Shown in pieces: positions 1 through 8,786 of a stretch of DNA of 64,000 nt. Under the pieces are notes generated by a model. It saw only the letters and a list, made by a program, of their open reading frames with translations, was not told the DNA's origin and did not search any database. A program made the translations under genes and the position numbers. The DNA comes from Achromobacter sp. UMC46 (GTDB lineage: Bacteria; Pseudomonadota; Gammaproteobacteria; Burkholderiales; Burkholderiaceae_B), in the NCBI RefSeq assembly GCF_014170335.1, contig NZ_LZZS01000035.1, positions 1-64,000 of the forward strand, in the 5' to 3' direction. Each line of letters opens with the position of its first letter. The first letter of the stretch is position 1.

Positions 1-1
1 C

Positions 2-1414
2 TCCAAGCGCGGCAAGCCGCGTGCCCAGAACGCGCCGCGCAAGCTGTTCGTGCTGGACACCAACGTGCTGCTGCACGATCCCAGCTCGCTGTTCCGGTTC
101 GAAGAGCACGACATCTTCCTGCCGATGATGACGCTGGAAGAACTGGACCACCAAAAGAAGGGCATGTCGGAAGTGGCGCGCAACGCGCGCCAGGTCAGCC
201 GCTCGCTGGACGCGCTGGTGCAGGACACCACGCAGCTGGACGAAGGGCTGGAACTGGCCAAGCTGGGCAACAAGGACGCCACCGGACGCCTGATGTTCCA
301 GACGACCGCCATCCACAGCACCCTGCCTTCCGACCTGCCGATGGGCAAGGCCGACAACCAGATCCTGGGCGTCGTCCGGGCCTTGCAGGAAAAGTACCCG
401 CAGCGCGAAGTCGTGCTGGTGTCGAAAGACATCAACATGCGCCTGAAGGCGCGCGCGCTGGGCATGGCCGCCGAAGACTACTTCAACGACCACGTCCTGG
501 AAGACTCGGACCTGATGTATTCGGGCGTGATGCAGCTGCCCGAAGACTTCTGGAACAAGCACGGCAAGGACGTGGAATCGTGGCAGCAAGGCGGCACCAC
601 CTTCTACCGCATCCACGGCCCGCTGTGCTCGCAGTTCGTCGTCAACCAGTTCGTCTACTTCGAAGGCCAGATGCCGCTGTACGCGCAAGTGCGCGAAGTC
701 AGCGGCAAGATGGCGGTGCTGGCAACCCTGCGCGACTACACCCACGGCAAGAACAACGTCTGGGGCATCACGGCGCGCAACCGCGAGCAGAATTTCGCTA
801 TGAACCTGCTGATGAACCCGGAATGCGACTTCGTGTCGCTGCTGGGCCAGGCAGGCACGGGCAAGACGCTGCTGGCGCTGGCCGCGGGCATCACGCAGGT
901 GCTGGAGACCAAGCGCTACACCGAGATCATCATGACGCGCGTCACGGTGCCCGTCGGTGAAGACATCGGTTTCCTGCCCGGCACGGAAGAAGAGAAGATG
1001 CTGCCGTGGATGGGCGCGCTGGAAGACAACCTGGACGTGCTGAACATGGGCGACGGCGAGGGCAACGGGGACTGGGGCCGCGCCGCCACCATGGACCTGA
1101 TCCGTTCGCGCATCAAGGTGAAGTCGCTGAACTTCATGCGCGGCCGCACGTTCCTGAACAAGTACCTGATCATCGACGAAGCGCAGAACCTGACGCCCAA
1201 GCAGATGAAGACGCTGGTGACCCGCGCGGGCCCCGGCACCAAGGTGATCTGCCTGGGCAACGTCGCCCAGATCGATACGCCGTATCTGACCGAAGGCAGT
1301 TCGGGCCTGACGTTCGTCGTCGACCGCTTCAAGGGCTGGCCGCACTCGGGGCACGTCACGCTGCAGCGCGGCGAACGTTCCCGCCTGGCCGACTACGCGG
1401 GGGATGTGCTGTAG
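2..1414 (+). CDS. PIN-PhoH family ATPase (5' partial)
   Basis: The C-terminal 471 codons of a PhoH-like protein; the reading frame is open to the left window edge, so the true start lies outside. The N-terminal part visible here is a PIN-type nuclease domain beginning with the acidic motif LDTNVLLHD. The C-terminal half is a PhoH P-loop ATPase with Walker A GQAGTGKT and Walker B YLIIDEAQN. PIN-PhoH fusions (PhoH2/YlaK type) act as RNA helicase-nucleases in other bacteria, so a cytoplasmic RNA-processing role is inferred. A strong terminator follows the stop by about 20 bases. Identification of the family is secure; the physiological substrate is not known from sequence. Confidence 0.93.
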   Translation, partial: SKRGKPRAQNAPRKLFVLDTNVLLHDPSSLFRFEEHDIFLPMMTLEELDHQKKGMSEVARNARQVSRSLDALVQDTTQLDEGLELAKLGNKDATGRLMFQTTAIHSTLPSDLPMGKADNQILGVVRALQEKYPQREVVLVSKDINMRLKARALGMAAEDYFNDHVLEDSDLMYSGVMQLPEDFWNKHGKDVESWQQGGTTFYRIHGPLCSQFVVNQFVYFEGQMPLYAQVREVSGKMAVLATLRDYTHGKNNVWGITARNREQNFAMNLLMNPECDFVSLLGQAGTGKTLLALAAGITQVLETKRYTEIIMTRVTVPVGEDIGFLPGTEEEKMLPWMGALEDNLDVLNMGDGEGNGDWGRAATMDLIRSRIKVKSLNFMRGRTFLNKYLIIDEAQNLTPKQMKTLVTRAGPGTKVICLGNVAQIDTPYLTEGSSGLTFVVDRFKGWPHSGHVTLQRGERSRLADYAGDVL

Positions 1415-1435
1415 GGCATCCGCGGTCAAGTATGG

Positions 1436-1467
1436 AAAAAGCCCCTTGATCGCTCAAGGGGCTTTTT
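1436..1467. terminator. Bidirectional intrinsic terminator
   Basis: A 9-bp stem, GCCCCTTGA / TCAAGGGGC with loop TCGC, is flanked by five A on the left and five T on the right. It therefore reads as a rho-independent terminator in both directions, ending the phoH-like gene on the plus strand and the entericidin gene on the minus strand. Confidence 0.9.
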
Positions 1468-1492
1468 CTTGCCTGGGCAACGGGGCCGACGG

Positions 1493-1624
1493 TTACTTGT
1501 CGGCCGCGTTGGTGATGGCATTGCCGGCCCGCGACATGTCCTTGCCCATGCCGGCGACGGTATTGCAACCGGCGAGCACGAACCCGAACACGACAAAGGC
1601 GGTCAGCACGATCTTGCCGCGCAT
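1493..1624 (-). CDS. Entericidin A/B family small lipoprotein
   Basis: A 43-residue lipoprotein precursor. It has a basic-hydrophobic signal sequence ending in the lipobox LAGC, followed by NTVAGMGKDMSRAG, the conserved entericidin signature. Entericidins are tiny envelope lipoproteins with bacteriolytic or stress-linked roles; here only membrane anchoring can be inferred. The start is the ATG giving the compact signal peptide; a longer upstream frame lacks entericidin character. A close paralogue is at 40815-40946. No second entericidin (antidote) is next to it. It ends at the shared terminator with the PhoH-like gene. Confidence 0.85.
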   Translation of the reverse strand: MRGKIVLTAFVVFGFVLAGCNTVAGMGKDMSRAGNAITNAADK

Positions 1625-1665
1625 GCTGGAACTCCTGAACAAGATGAAAGAAAACGGTGCCGGAA

Positions 1666-2361
1666 TCAGGCGATCTGCACGCGCAGTTCGCCCAGGCCTT
1701 CCACGCCGCCGGTGATCACATCGCCCTGCACGACCGCGCCCACGCCTTCGGGGGTGCCCGTGAAGATGATGTCGCCCGGCTGCAGTTCGAACAGACCCGA
1801 CAGGTACGAGATGCTTTCCGGGATGTTCCACAGCATCTGCGAAATGTCGCTGGACTGCTTGCGCTGGCCGTTCACGTCCAGCCAGATCGCGCCCTTGTCC
1901 AGCGTGCCGACGACGCTGCGCGGGTGGATCGGGCCCATCGGGGCGGATTCGTCGAACGCTTTGCCGATTTCCCAGGGGCGGCCCTGCTTCTTCATTTCGC
2001 CCTGCAAGTCGCGGCGGGTCATGTCCAGGCCCAGCGCATAGCCCCACACGCAGTCATTGGCTTCTTCGACCGGGATATCGCGGCCGCCCTTGCCCAGCAC
2101 CACGACCAGTTCCATCTCGTAGTGCAGGTTGGAGGTCTTGGGCGGATAGGCCATCTTGCCGGTTTCGCCGTCAGCCACGCTCAGCACGGCATCGGCCGGC
2201 TTGCAGAAGAAGAAGGGGTCTTCACGGCCCGTGAAACCCATTTCCTTGGCATGTTCGGCGTAATTGCGGCCGACGCAGTACACGCGGCGGACCGGAAAAA
2301 GCGCGGCGCTGCCGGCGACGGGGACCGCGACGGGCGGCTGGGGAGGTAGTACGTAGTCCAT
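1666..2361 (-). CDS. Fumarylacetoacetate hydrolase family protein (fumarylpyruvate hydrolase-like)
   Basis: 231 aa, the usual size of single-domain FAH enzymes. The N-terminus VRRVYCVGRNYAEHAKEMG, the acidic metal-binding strand EMELVVVLGKGG and the C-terminal TGTPEGVGAV loop are typical of fumarylpyruvate hydrolases (gentisate pathway, NagK type) and related acylpyruvases, which cleave C-C bonds in beta-diketo acids using Mg2+ or Mn2+. It lies 120 bases downstream of the Dabb gene on the same strand and may be the last gene of the Liv transporter/SDR cluster, which would fit catabolism of an aromatic or dicarboxylic compound. The exact substrate is inference. Confidence 0.85.
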   Translation of the reverse strand: MDYVLPPQPPVAVPVAGSAALFPVRRVYCVGRNYAEHAKEMGFTGREDPFFFCKPADAVLSVADGETGKMAYPPKTSNLHYEMELVVVLGKGGRDIPVEEANDCVWGYALGLDMTRRDLQGEMKKQGRPWEIGKAFDESAPMGPIHPRSVVGTLDKGAIWLDVNGQRKQSSDISQMLWNIPESISYLSGLFELQPGDIIFTGTPEGVGAVVQGDVITGGVEGLGELRVQIA

Positions 2362-2480
2362 GAGCGATCAACCTATGACAAATACGTGAGGCGGGCAGCT
2401 TTATCCTGGGGCGGCCCGGATATCAAAAATCATCCGCGAGTTTATCGCTTTCCCGGGCGCAAGGCGCGCCCCTTGCGCGT

Positions 2481-2783
2481 TCAGGAAAACGTAGGGATAT
2501 CCCCATCGAACACCACCAGGCGTTCGATGAAATCCGCCATGTAGGCCTTCATCTCCTGGTGCGCGGCGGACACCTGATAGCGGTCATGCGCCGCGCCGTC
2601 CGCGAAGGCGGCGACGACCGCATGGGTCAGACCGTCGGCGCGGGCGGCCTGGTTGGGCCGGAACGCGTACCCCGACACCCCGTCGCATTCCGCCAGGATC
2701 CGGTCGCAATACCCCGCTACCCGCCCATGGAAATCCGCATCGGCCGCGGCCGACAGTTGCAACATCACGACATGCAGGAACAT
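2481..2783 (-). CDS. Dabb family (stress-responsive A/B barrel) protein
   Basis: 100 aa, starting MFLHVVMLQLSAAADADFHG. The motifs H-V-V-M-L at the start, the central HAVVAAFADGAAHDRYQ and HQEMKAYMADFIERLVVFD match the small dimeric alpha-beta barrel (Dabb) fold. Dabb proteins include catabolic enzymes and stress proteins, so function is open. Its ATG overlaps the TGA of the permease gene (TGATG), indicating translational coupling with the transporter. That is unusual for a Dabb protein and suggests it acts on the imported compound. Confidence 0.75.
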   Translation of the reverse strand: MFLHVVMLQLSAAADADFHGRVAGYCDRILAECDGVSGYAFRPNQAARADGLTHAVVAAFADGAAHDRYQVSAAHQEMKAYMADFIERLVVFDGDIPTFS

Positions 2784-4666
2784 CAGGACTCCTTTTTCAC
2801 GCGGGTCGCGGCCAGCCAGGCGCGCGACACCAGCCCCATGATGCCGTCTCGCAACAGCAGCACGCACAAGACGAAGATCGCGCCCTGGACGATCAGCACC
2901 CAGGACCCCAGCGGCGCCAGGTAGTTCTGCAGCGACACGAAGGTGAGCGCTCCGGCCAGCGGCCCGAACACCGTGCCAATGCCGCCCAGCAACGCCATCA
3001 GCACGACCTCGCCGTTCGCATGCCAATGCACGTCGGTCAGCGAGGCCACGCCGAACACCAGCACCTTCAGCCCGCCCGCCAACCCGGCCACGGACGCCGA
3101 CAGCGTGAAGGCGATCAGCTTGTAGCGCGACGTGGAATAGCCCAGCGACCGGGCGCGCTGCTCGTTGTCGCGCACCGAACGGATCACTTCGCCGAACGGC
3201 GAATTCAGCACGCGCAGCACGAAGGCGTAGCCCAGCGCGAACACGGCCAGCGTGAAGTAATACATCGGCATCACGCTTTCCAGGTCGAACAGGCCGAACA
3301 GCTTGCCGCGCGGCACGCTCTGCAGGCCGTCCTCGCCCCCCGTGAAGCCCACCTGCACCGCGATGAAATAGACCAGCTGCGACAGCGCCAGCGTGATCAT
3401 CGCGAAGTAGATGCCCTGGCGGCGGATCGCGATGGCGCCGAACAGCAGACCCAGCAGGCCGCCCGTGACCACGCCGGCCAGCAGGCCGAGTTCCGGCGTG
3501 GCGCCGAACAGCTTCATGACGATGCCCGTGGCGTATGCCGCGGCGCCGAAGAATGCCGCATGGCCGAACGACAGCAGGCCCACATAGCCCACCAGCAGGT
3601 TGAACGCCGCCGCGAACAGGGCGAAGCACAGCACCTTCATCAGGAACGTGGGATAGACGAACCAGGGCGCGATCAGCGCCACCACCGCCAGCGCCGCCAT
3701 CGACACGCGCATGGCGCGCCGGCTCAGTTGCACGGGCTGGCGCGTCGCTTCCGCGGCCAGCACGTTCTGCACCTGCAAGGGCTTGCCGAACAGCCCCGCC
3801 GGCTTGCACAGCAGCACCAGCACCATGATGATGAAGATCGCCAGGTTGGCGGCCTCGGGATAGAACACCTTGGTCAGGCCTTCGATGATGCCCAGCCCGA
3901 AGCCGCTGACGATGGCGCCCATGATCGAGCCCATGCCGCCAATGACCACCACCGCGAACACGACCACCACCAGGTTCGATCCCATCATCGGGCTGACCTG
4001 GTAGATGGGCGCCGCGATCACGCCGGCCACCGACGCCAGCGCCACCCCCAGCGCATAGGTCAGCGTGATCAGCAGCGGCACGTTGATGCCGAACGAGCGC
4101 ACGATCGTGGGATTCTCCGTGGCCGCGCGCAGCATCGCGCCCACCCGCGTCTTCTCGATCAGCACCCAGACGGCCAGGCACAGCACCAGCGACACCGCCA
4201 CGGCCCAGCCGCGGTACCAGGGCAGGAACATGAAGCCCAGGTTGACACCGCCGGTCAGCGCCTTGGGGATGATGTAGGGCAGGCCCGACACGCCGTAGGC
4301 CTGGCGCAGGCCGCCCTCGATCAGCAGGGCGATGCCGAAAGTCAGCAGCAGCCCGTACAGGTGGTCCATGCGGTACGTGCGCGAGATCAGCAGGCGCTCG
4401 GTCACGATGGCGAACACCGCCATGATGAGCGGCACCAGCACCAGCGCGGCCCAGTAGTTCATCCCCAGGTAGTTCAGCAGCATCCAGGCCAGGAACGCGC
4501 CCGCCGTGTACTGCGCGCCATGGGCGAAGTTGATGATGTTCAACAGGCCGAAGATCACCGCCAGGCCGATCGAGAGCAAGGCGTAGAACGACCCGTTGAT
4601 CAGGCCAAGCAGCAGTTGGCCGAACAGCGCCGTGGACGGCACACCGAAAATTTCGAACACAGGCAT
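2783..4666 (-). CDS. Fused branched-chain amino acid-type ABC permease (LivH-LivM fusion)
   Basis: 627 aa from the ATG at 4666, which has a GAGGAGA ribosome site and lies 7 bases after the livF stop. The N-terminal half (about residues 1-300) is LivH-like: FGLLNIINFAHGAQYTAGAF, the inner-membrane coupling region and a conserved VVIGGMGSIMGA. The C-terminal half (about 320-620) is LivM-like: NLLVGYVGLLSFGHAAFFGA and LLGGIGTVFGPLAGA. Both permeases of the transporter are thus on one chain, so the heterodimer is replaced by one polypeptide. With LivG, LivF and the receptor at 7575 it forms a complete HAAT-family importer. Substrate unknown; such importers also carry amides and aromatic acids. 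Confidence 0.9.
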   Translation of the reverse strand: MPVFEIFGVPSTALFGQLLLGLINGSFYALLSIGLAVIFGLLNIINFAHGAQYTAGAFLAWMLLNYLGMNYWAALVLVPLIMAVFAIVTERLLISRTYRMDHLYGLLLTFGIALLIEGGLRQAYGVSGLPYIIPKALTGGVNLGFMFLPWYRGWAVAVSLVLCLAVWVLIEKTRVGAMLRAATENPTIVRSFGINVPLLITLTYALGVALASVAGVIAAPIYQVSPMMGSNLVVVVFAVVVIGGMGSIMGAIVSGFGLGIIEGLTKVFYPEAANLAIFIIMVLVLLCKPAGLFGKPLQVQNVLAAEATRQPVQLSRRAMRVSMAALAVVALIAPWFVYPTFLMKVLCFALFAAAFNLLVGYVGLLSFGHAAFFGAAAYATGIVMKLFGATPELGLLAGVVTGGLLGLLFGAIAIRRQGIYFAMITLALSQLVYFIAVQVGFTGGEDGLQSVPRGKLFGLFDLESVMPMYYFTLAVFALGYAFVLRVLNSPFGEVIRSVRDNEQRARSLGYSTSRYKLIAFTLSASVAGLAGGLKVLVFGVASLTDVHWHANGEVVLMALLGGIGTVFGPLAGALTFVSLQNYLAPLGSWVLIVQGAIFVLCVLLLRDGIMGLVSRAWLAATRVKKES

Positions 4667-4673
4667 TCTCCTC

Positions 4674-5366
4674 TCAGACGCCCAGGCGGCGTGCGATCCG
4701 GGCGGGATCGCGGCGCGCCTCATCCGCCGACAGCTGGTCGACCACGCAGCCGTGCTCCATGACGTAATGGCGGTCGGCCACCTTGGTCGCGAAGCGGAAG
4801 TTCTGCTCGACCAGCACGATGGTGAAGCCCCGCTCCTTCAAGGTGCGGATGGCCTGCCCGATCTGCTGCACGATGACGGGTGCCAGCCCTTCGGTGGGCT
4901 CGTCCAGCAGGATCAGCTGGGCCCCCGTGCGCAGGATGCGCGCAATGGCCAGCATCTGCTGCTCGCCGCCGGACAGGTTGCCGCCCGAGCTGGCGCTGCG
5001 TTCGCGCAAGTTCGGGAACAGCCTGTAGATCTCGTCCAGCGACATGCCGCCGGCGGCCAGGCGCGGCGGCAGCATCAGGTTTTCGGTCACGTTCAGGCTA
5101 CGGAACACCGCGCGTTCCTCGGGGCAATACACCACGCCCAGGCGCGGAATGCGGTGCGGCGCCATGCCTACCGTTTCTTGCCCGTTCAACCGGATGGAAC
5201 CGCGCCGCTTGTCAAGGATGCCCATGACGGCGCGCAGCGTCGTGGTCTTGCCCGCGCCGTTGCGGCCCAGGATGGTGACGAGTTCGCCCCGGTTCACGTC
5301 GATGTCCACGCCGTGCAGCACATGGGACTCGCCATACCAGGCGTTGAGGTCTTTGATCGACAGCAT
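4674..5366 (-). CDS. livF: ABC transporter ATP-binding protein, LivF family
   Basis: 230 aa ATPase. Walker A GRNGAGKTT lies near residue 35, the signature is LSGGEQQ, and Walker B is LILLDEPTEGLAP. The start MLSIKDLNAWYG and the short C-terminus are LivF-like. It sits one base downstream of livG and just upstream of the fused permease gene, so livG-livF-livHM read as one transcription unit. It powers the importer from the cytoplasmic face. The name reflects family; the transported compound is probably not leucine, given the catabolic neighbours. Confidence 0.9.
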   Translation of the reverse strand: MLSIKDLNAWYGESHVLHGVDIDVNRGELVTILGRNGAGKTTTLRAVMGILDKRRGSIRLNGQETVGMAPHRIPRLGVVYCPEERAVFRSLNVTENLMLPPRLAAGGMSLDEIYRLFPNLRERSASSGGNLSGGEQQMLAIARILRTGAQLILLDEPTEGLAPVIVQQIGQAIRTLKERGFTIVLVEQNFRFATKVADRHYVMEHGCVVDQLSADEARRDPARIARRLGV

Positions 5367-5367
5367 C

Positions 5368-6129
5368 TCAGTGCGCCTCCTCGTCGGAGCCCATGTAGGC
5401 GGTGATGACCCGCTCGTCGCGGGAGACGGCCGCGTAATCGCCCTGCGCCAGCACCGCGCCGCGCGCGAGCACGGTGATGGTGTCGGACAGGTCGGCCACC
5501 ACTGACAGGTTGTGCTCGACCATGAGGATGCTGCGGTTCACCGACACGCGCCGGATCAGCGCGGCGATGCGGGCGACGTCTTCCTGGCCCAGCCCCGCCA
5601 TGGGCTCGTCCAGCAGCATGACCTCGGGTTCCAGCGCCAGCGTCATGGCGATTTCCAGCGCGCGCTTGCGGCCGTAGGGCAGCAGCGCGGCAGTGCTGTC
5701 CGCCAGCGCCGCCAGGCCGACCGCGTCCAGCAATTCCATCGCGCGGCCGTTCAGGCGGTCGACGCTGCGCCGGCTGCGCCAGAAACGCAGGCCGTCGCCA
5801 TGCTGGCGCATCAGGGCCACGCGCATGTTCTGCAACACGGTCAGGCCGAGGAAGACGGCGGAGATCTGGAACGAGCGGACGATGCCCAGCCGCGCGATCT
5901 GCTCCGGGGCCAGCGAGGTGATATCGCGCCCGCGGTAATGGATGACGCCTGCGTCGGGCGCCAGGAATTTGGTCAGCAGATTGAAGCAGGTGGTCTTGCC
6001 GGCGCCATTGGGGCCGATCAATGCGTGGATGGAGCCTTCTTGCAGGGCGAGGGTCACGCCGTCGACGGCATTGAAGCCGCCGAACCGCTTGACCAGCCCC
6101 TGCGCGGACAGAACCGCTTGGGTGCTCAT
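5368..6129 (-). CDS. livG: ABC transporter ATP-binding protein, LivG family
   Basis: 253 aa from the ATG at 6129 (MSTQAVLSAQG); the longer upstream frame overlaps the SDR gene and has no similarity to the family. Walker A GPNGAGKTT, the degenerate signature LPYGRKR typical of LivG in place of LSGGQ, and Walker B VMLLDEPMAGLG are all present. It partners LivF as the heterodimeric ATPase of the HAAT importer. It starts 10 bases after the SDR stop, within the minus-strand operon that begins at 6919. Confidence 0.9.
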   Translation of the reverse strand: MSTQAVLSAQGLVKRFGGFNAVDGVTLALQEGSIHALIGPNGAGKTTCFNLLTKFLAPDAGVIHYRGRDITSLAPEQIARLGIVRSFQISAVFLGLTVLQNMRVALMRQHGDGLRFWRSRRSVDRLNGRAMELLDAVGLAALADSTAALLPYGRKRALEIAMTLALEPEVMLLDEPMAGLGQEDVARIAALIRRVSVNRSILMVEHNLSVVADLSDTITVLARGAVLAQGDYAAVSRDERVITAYMGSDEEAH

Positions 6130-6139
6130 GGCGGCGCTC

Positions 6140-6919
6140 CTACATGCGGGCCAACAGGCCGCCGTCGATCGCCAGGACATGCCCGTTGACGAACGACGCG
6201 CCCGGCGACGCCAGATACACCACAGCGGGCGCGATGTCTTCCGGCGCGGCCCAGCGCCCGGTCGGCACGGCGGTCGACAGGAACGACTGGAACTGCGGAT
6301 TGTCCTGCAGCCCCTGCGTGAAATCCGTGCGGACGAAACCCGGCGCAAGCGCGTTGCAGGTCACGCCGCTGGCGCCGTATTCCACCGCCAGCGCCCGCGC
6401 GAACGCGGCGATGGCGCCCTTGGCGGTCGCGTAGGCGGCGATGTTCGGCATGGTCGCCTGCCCCGCCACGGACGACATCAGGATGATGCGCCCGAACCCG
6501 CGCTTGCCCATCCCGGGCAAGACGGCGCGGGCGCAATGGAACGCGCCGTTGACATGCACGTTCTGCAACGCCTGCCACTCGGCGGGGCTCATCTCCACCA
6601 CAGGTTTGCGGTTTTGGTTGCCGGCGTTGCTGACCAGCACGTCGATGGCCAATCCCACGGCCTCCAGCCGGGCGACGGCGGCGGCGACCGCCTCGCCGTC
6701 GGCCACATCGAACGCGGCGCCGCGGGCCTTGATGCCGTCCTCCGCCAAGCGTGCGCAAGCGGCGTCGCAGGCCTCTGCCGACAGGTCGTTGACCACGACC
6801 TCCGCGCCCGCCATTCCCAGGCTCCGCGCGATGGCGAAGCCCAACCCCCTGGCGGCTCCCGTCACCAGCGCGACGCGCCCCGCCAGACCGAACGTCTGGT
6901 CCAGATAGTCGTGTTTCAA
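6140..6919 (-). CDS. SDR family oxidoreductase
   Basis: 259 aa classical short-chain dehydrogenase. The NAD(P) loop TGAARGLG is near residue 20, followed by VSNAGNQ, a catalytic Ser in MSSVAGQAT, and YATAK giving the Tyr-x-x-x-Lys pair. The C-terminal VYLASPGASFVNGHVLAIDGG is typical of FabG-like enzymes. It is the first gene of the minus arm of the divergent cluster and is followed closely by livG. A second SDR lies in the plus arm. It probably oxidises or reduces a hydroxyl or keto group of the imported compound; that is inference. Confidence 0.88.
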   Translation of the reverse strand: MKHDYLDQTFGLAGRVALVTGAARGLGFAIARSLGMAGAEVVVNDLSAEACDAACARLAEDGIKARGAAFDVADGEAVAAAVARLEAVGLAIDVLVSNAGNQNRKPVVEMSPAEWQALQNVHVNGAFHCARAVLPGMGKRGFGRIILMSSVAGQATMPNIAAYATAKGAIAAFARALAVEYGASGVTCNALAPGFVRTDFTQGLQDNPQFQSFLSTAVPTGRWAAPEDIAPAVVYLASPGASFVNGHVLAIDGGLLARM

Positions 6920-6998
6920 GCTTGTCTCCTTGTCTTATATGCACCGGATCTCTGGGTCCGGCCTGTATCGCCTTTGCTTTCTGGATGCAAAAACAAAG

Positions 6999-7027
6999 TT
7001 GACATCAATCTCAATATACGCGACTAT
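6999..7027 (+). promoter_or_regulatory. Candidate sigma-70 promoter of the cupin-receptor-SDR-iclR arm
   Basis: TTGACA at 6999-7004 and GACTAT at 7022-7027 are separated by exactly 17 bases, inside an AT-rich stretch (about 6980-7075) that contrasts with the GC-rich surroundings. The cupin start follows at 7095 with a TAGGAGA ribosome site. The 175-base divergent spacer probably also carries the operator for the IclR regulator and the opposing promoter. Confidence 0.5.
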
Positions 7028-7094
7028 TTTTAAACACTCAATAACAAGATTTTTACTTTATCTTCAATAACGAGTTACGGCTAGGAGACAAACC

Positions 7095-7493
7095 ATGGCC
7101 CTCGAAACCCCCGGCTGCCCTGCGGCCAATGCGTTGCCGCCACTGGCCTCGCGCTTCCTGAAAGTCGCCGACCTGCCCTGGAAACCCACCCAGGTGGAAG
7201 GCATCGAGATGAAGGTGCTGATGCAGGACAAGGAGTCCGGCCTGCTCACCGCCCTCTTCCGCTGGCAGCCCGGCACCGAACTGCCGCTGCATGAACATGT
7301 GGAGGTCGAGCAGACCTTCGTGCTGGAGGGATCCATCGTGGATGCCGAAGGCGAAGTGTGCGCGGGCGACTACGTCTGGCGTCCGCGAGGCAACCAGCAC
7401 GTGGCGCGCGCGCCCAACGGCGCGCTCGTACTGAGCTTTTTCCTGAAACCCAACCTGTTCATCGACGCCTACGCCGGCCAGACGCTGGAATAG
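7095..7493 (+). CDS. Cupin domain-containing protein (ChrR-like cupin)
   Basis: 132 aa single-domain cupin. Motif 1 appears as PLHEHVEVEQTFVLEGSIVD, supplying two His and a Glu for metal binding, and motif 2 as GDYVWRPRGNQHVARAP. The arrangement resembles the cupin of ChrR-like proteins and of small dioxygenase-like enzymes. It is the first gene of the plus arm, followed by a periplasmic receptor and an SDR. This suggests a metal-dependent enzyme or sensor for the imported compound rather than a housekeeping role. The start has a good TAGGAGA ribosome site. Confidence 0.8.
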   Translation: MALETPGCPAANALPPLASRFLKVADLPWKPTQVEGIEMKVLMQDKESGLLTALFRWQPGTELPLHEHVEVEQTFVLEGSIVDAEGEVCAGDYVWRPRGNQHVARAPNGALVLSFFLKPNLFIDAYAGQTLE

Positions 7494-7574
7494 GCCGGAC
7501 CGCCGAATACCCCCGCGCGACCGCCCGGCACAGGGCGGCGCGCAACAGAACCAAGCCCCCGAGGAGACAACCCC

Positions 7575-8786
7575 ATGAAGACCCGAATCAAGAACAGCCT
7601 TGCCGCCTGCGTGCTGGGCACCCTGTCCCTGTCCGCCCAGGCGCAGGTGTCGGACGATGTCGTGAAGATCGGCGTGCTGGGCGACCAGTCCGGCATGATG
7701 GCTGACCTGTCCGGCAAGTTCGGCGTGGAAGCCGTGAAGATGGCCGTCGAGGATTTCGGCGGCACCGTGCTGGGCAAGCCGATCGAAGTGATCTCGGCCG
7801 ACCACCAGAACAAGGTCGACATCGGCGTGTCCATCGCCCGCCGCTGGTATGAGAACGACAAGGTGGACCTGATCCTGGACGTGCCCAACTCGGCCATCGC
7901 GCTGGCGGTCCAGGACCTGACCCGGCAAATGAAGCGCGTCGTGATCTTCACCAGCGCGGGGTCGGCGGACCTGACGGGCAAGGCTTGCTCGCCCAACGGC
8001 ATGCACTGGACGTACGACACCTACGCCTATGCCACCGGCGTGGCCAACGGCGTGATGGATGACGGCGGCAAGAGCTGGTACTTCATCACGTCCGACTACG
8101 CCTTCGGCCATTCGCTGGAACGCGACGCGATGGCGGTGGTGAAGGCCCGCGGCGGCCAGGTCGTCGGCAGCGTGCGCCATCCCATCGCCAGCTCGGACTT
8201 CTCGTCGTTCCTGCTGCAGGCGCAGGCGTCCAAGGCGCAGGTGATCGGGCTGGCCAACGGCAGCGGCGACACCATCAACAGCATCAAGCAGGCGTTCGAA
8301 TTCGGCATCATGGGCAGCAAGCAGCGCGTGGCCGCGCTCTTCATGAGCATCGTGGACGTGCGCAGCGTGGGCCTGGAATACGCCCAGGGCCTGAACCTGG
8401 TCGAGCCCTTCTACTGGGATCAGGACGACAAGGCGCGCCAGTGGTCCGAACGCTACTTCAAGCGCACCGGCCGCATGCCCTCGATGGTGCAGGCCAGCAA
8501 CTACAGCGCCGCCATGCATTATCTGAACGCCGTGAAGGCAGCAGGCACCGACGGATCCGAGGCCGTGCTGAAGAAAATGCACGAGACGCCCATCAATGAC
8601 TTCATGACGGAAAACGGCCGCATCCGCGAAGACGGCCGGGTCATGCGCGACCTGTACCTGTTCCAGGTGAAGAAGCCGTCCGAGTCCAAGCGCGAATGGG
8701 ACTACTACAACCTGGTGCGCAAGATCCCGGCCGAGCAGGCCTTCCGCCCGCTCAAGGACGGCGGCTGCGCGCTGGTGAAGTCGTGA
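7575..8786 (+). CDS. ABC transporter substrate-binding protein, LivK/HAAT family
   Basis: 403 aa with a Sec signal peptide (MKTRIKNSLAACVLG..., cleavage likely after SAQA). The mature part begins VSDDVVKIGVLGDQSGMMADLSG, characteristic of type I periplasmic binding proteins of the hydrophobic and amide amino-acid transporter family. It is the presumed receptor for the LivG/LivF/fused permease encoded divergently. Members of this branch commonly bind aromatic acids, amides or short-chain acids, so a non-amino-acid ligand is plausible. Its stop overlaps the ATG of the next SDR gene (TGATG). Confidence 0.9.
   Translation: MKTRIKNSLAACVLGTLSLSAQAQVSDDVVKIGVLGDQSGMMADLSGKFGVEAVKMAVEDFGGTVLGKPIEVISADHQNKVDIGVSIARRWYENDKVDLILDVPNSAIALAVQDLTRQMKRVVIFTSAGSADLTGKACSPNGMHWTYDTYAYATGVANGVMDDGGKSWYFITSDYAFGHSLERDAMAVVKARGGQVVGSVRHPIASSDFSSFLLQAQASKAQVIGLANGSGDTINSIKQAFEFGIMGSKQRVAALFMSIVDVRSVGLEYAQGLNLVEPFYWDQDDKARQWSERYFKRTGRMPSMVQASNYSAAMHYLNAVKAAGTDGSEAVLKKMHETPINDFMTENGRIREDGRVMRDLYLFQVKKPSESKREWDYYNLVRKIPAEQAFRPLKDGGCALVKS

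Noticed and set aside
2401..2440. Further copy of the GC-rich repeat
   Set aside because: Only the short block CCTGGGGCGGCCCGG matches; the rest of the unit is absent.
3020..4762. 580-aa open frame on the plus strand opposite the permease gene
   Set aside because: It is the antisense shadow of the LivH-LivM fusion, whose membrane and family motifs are clear.
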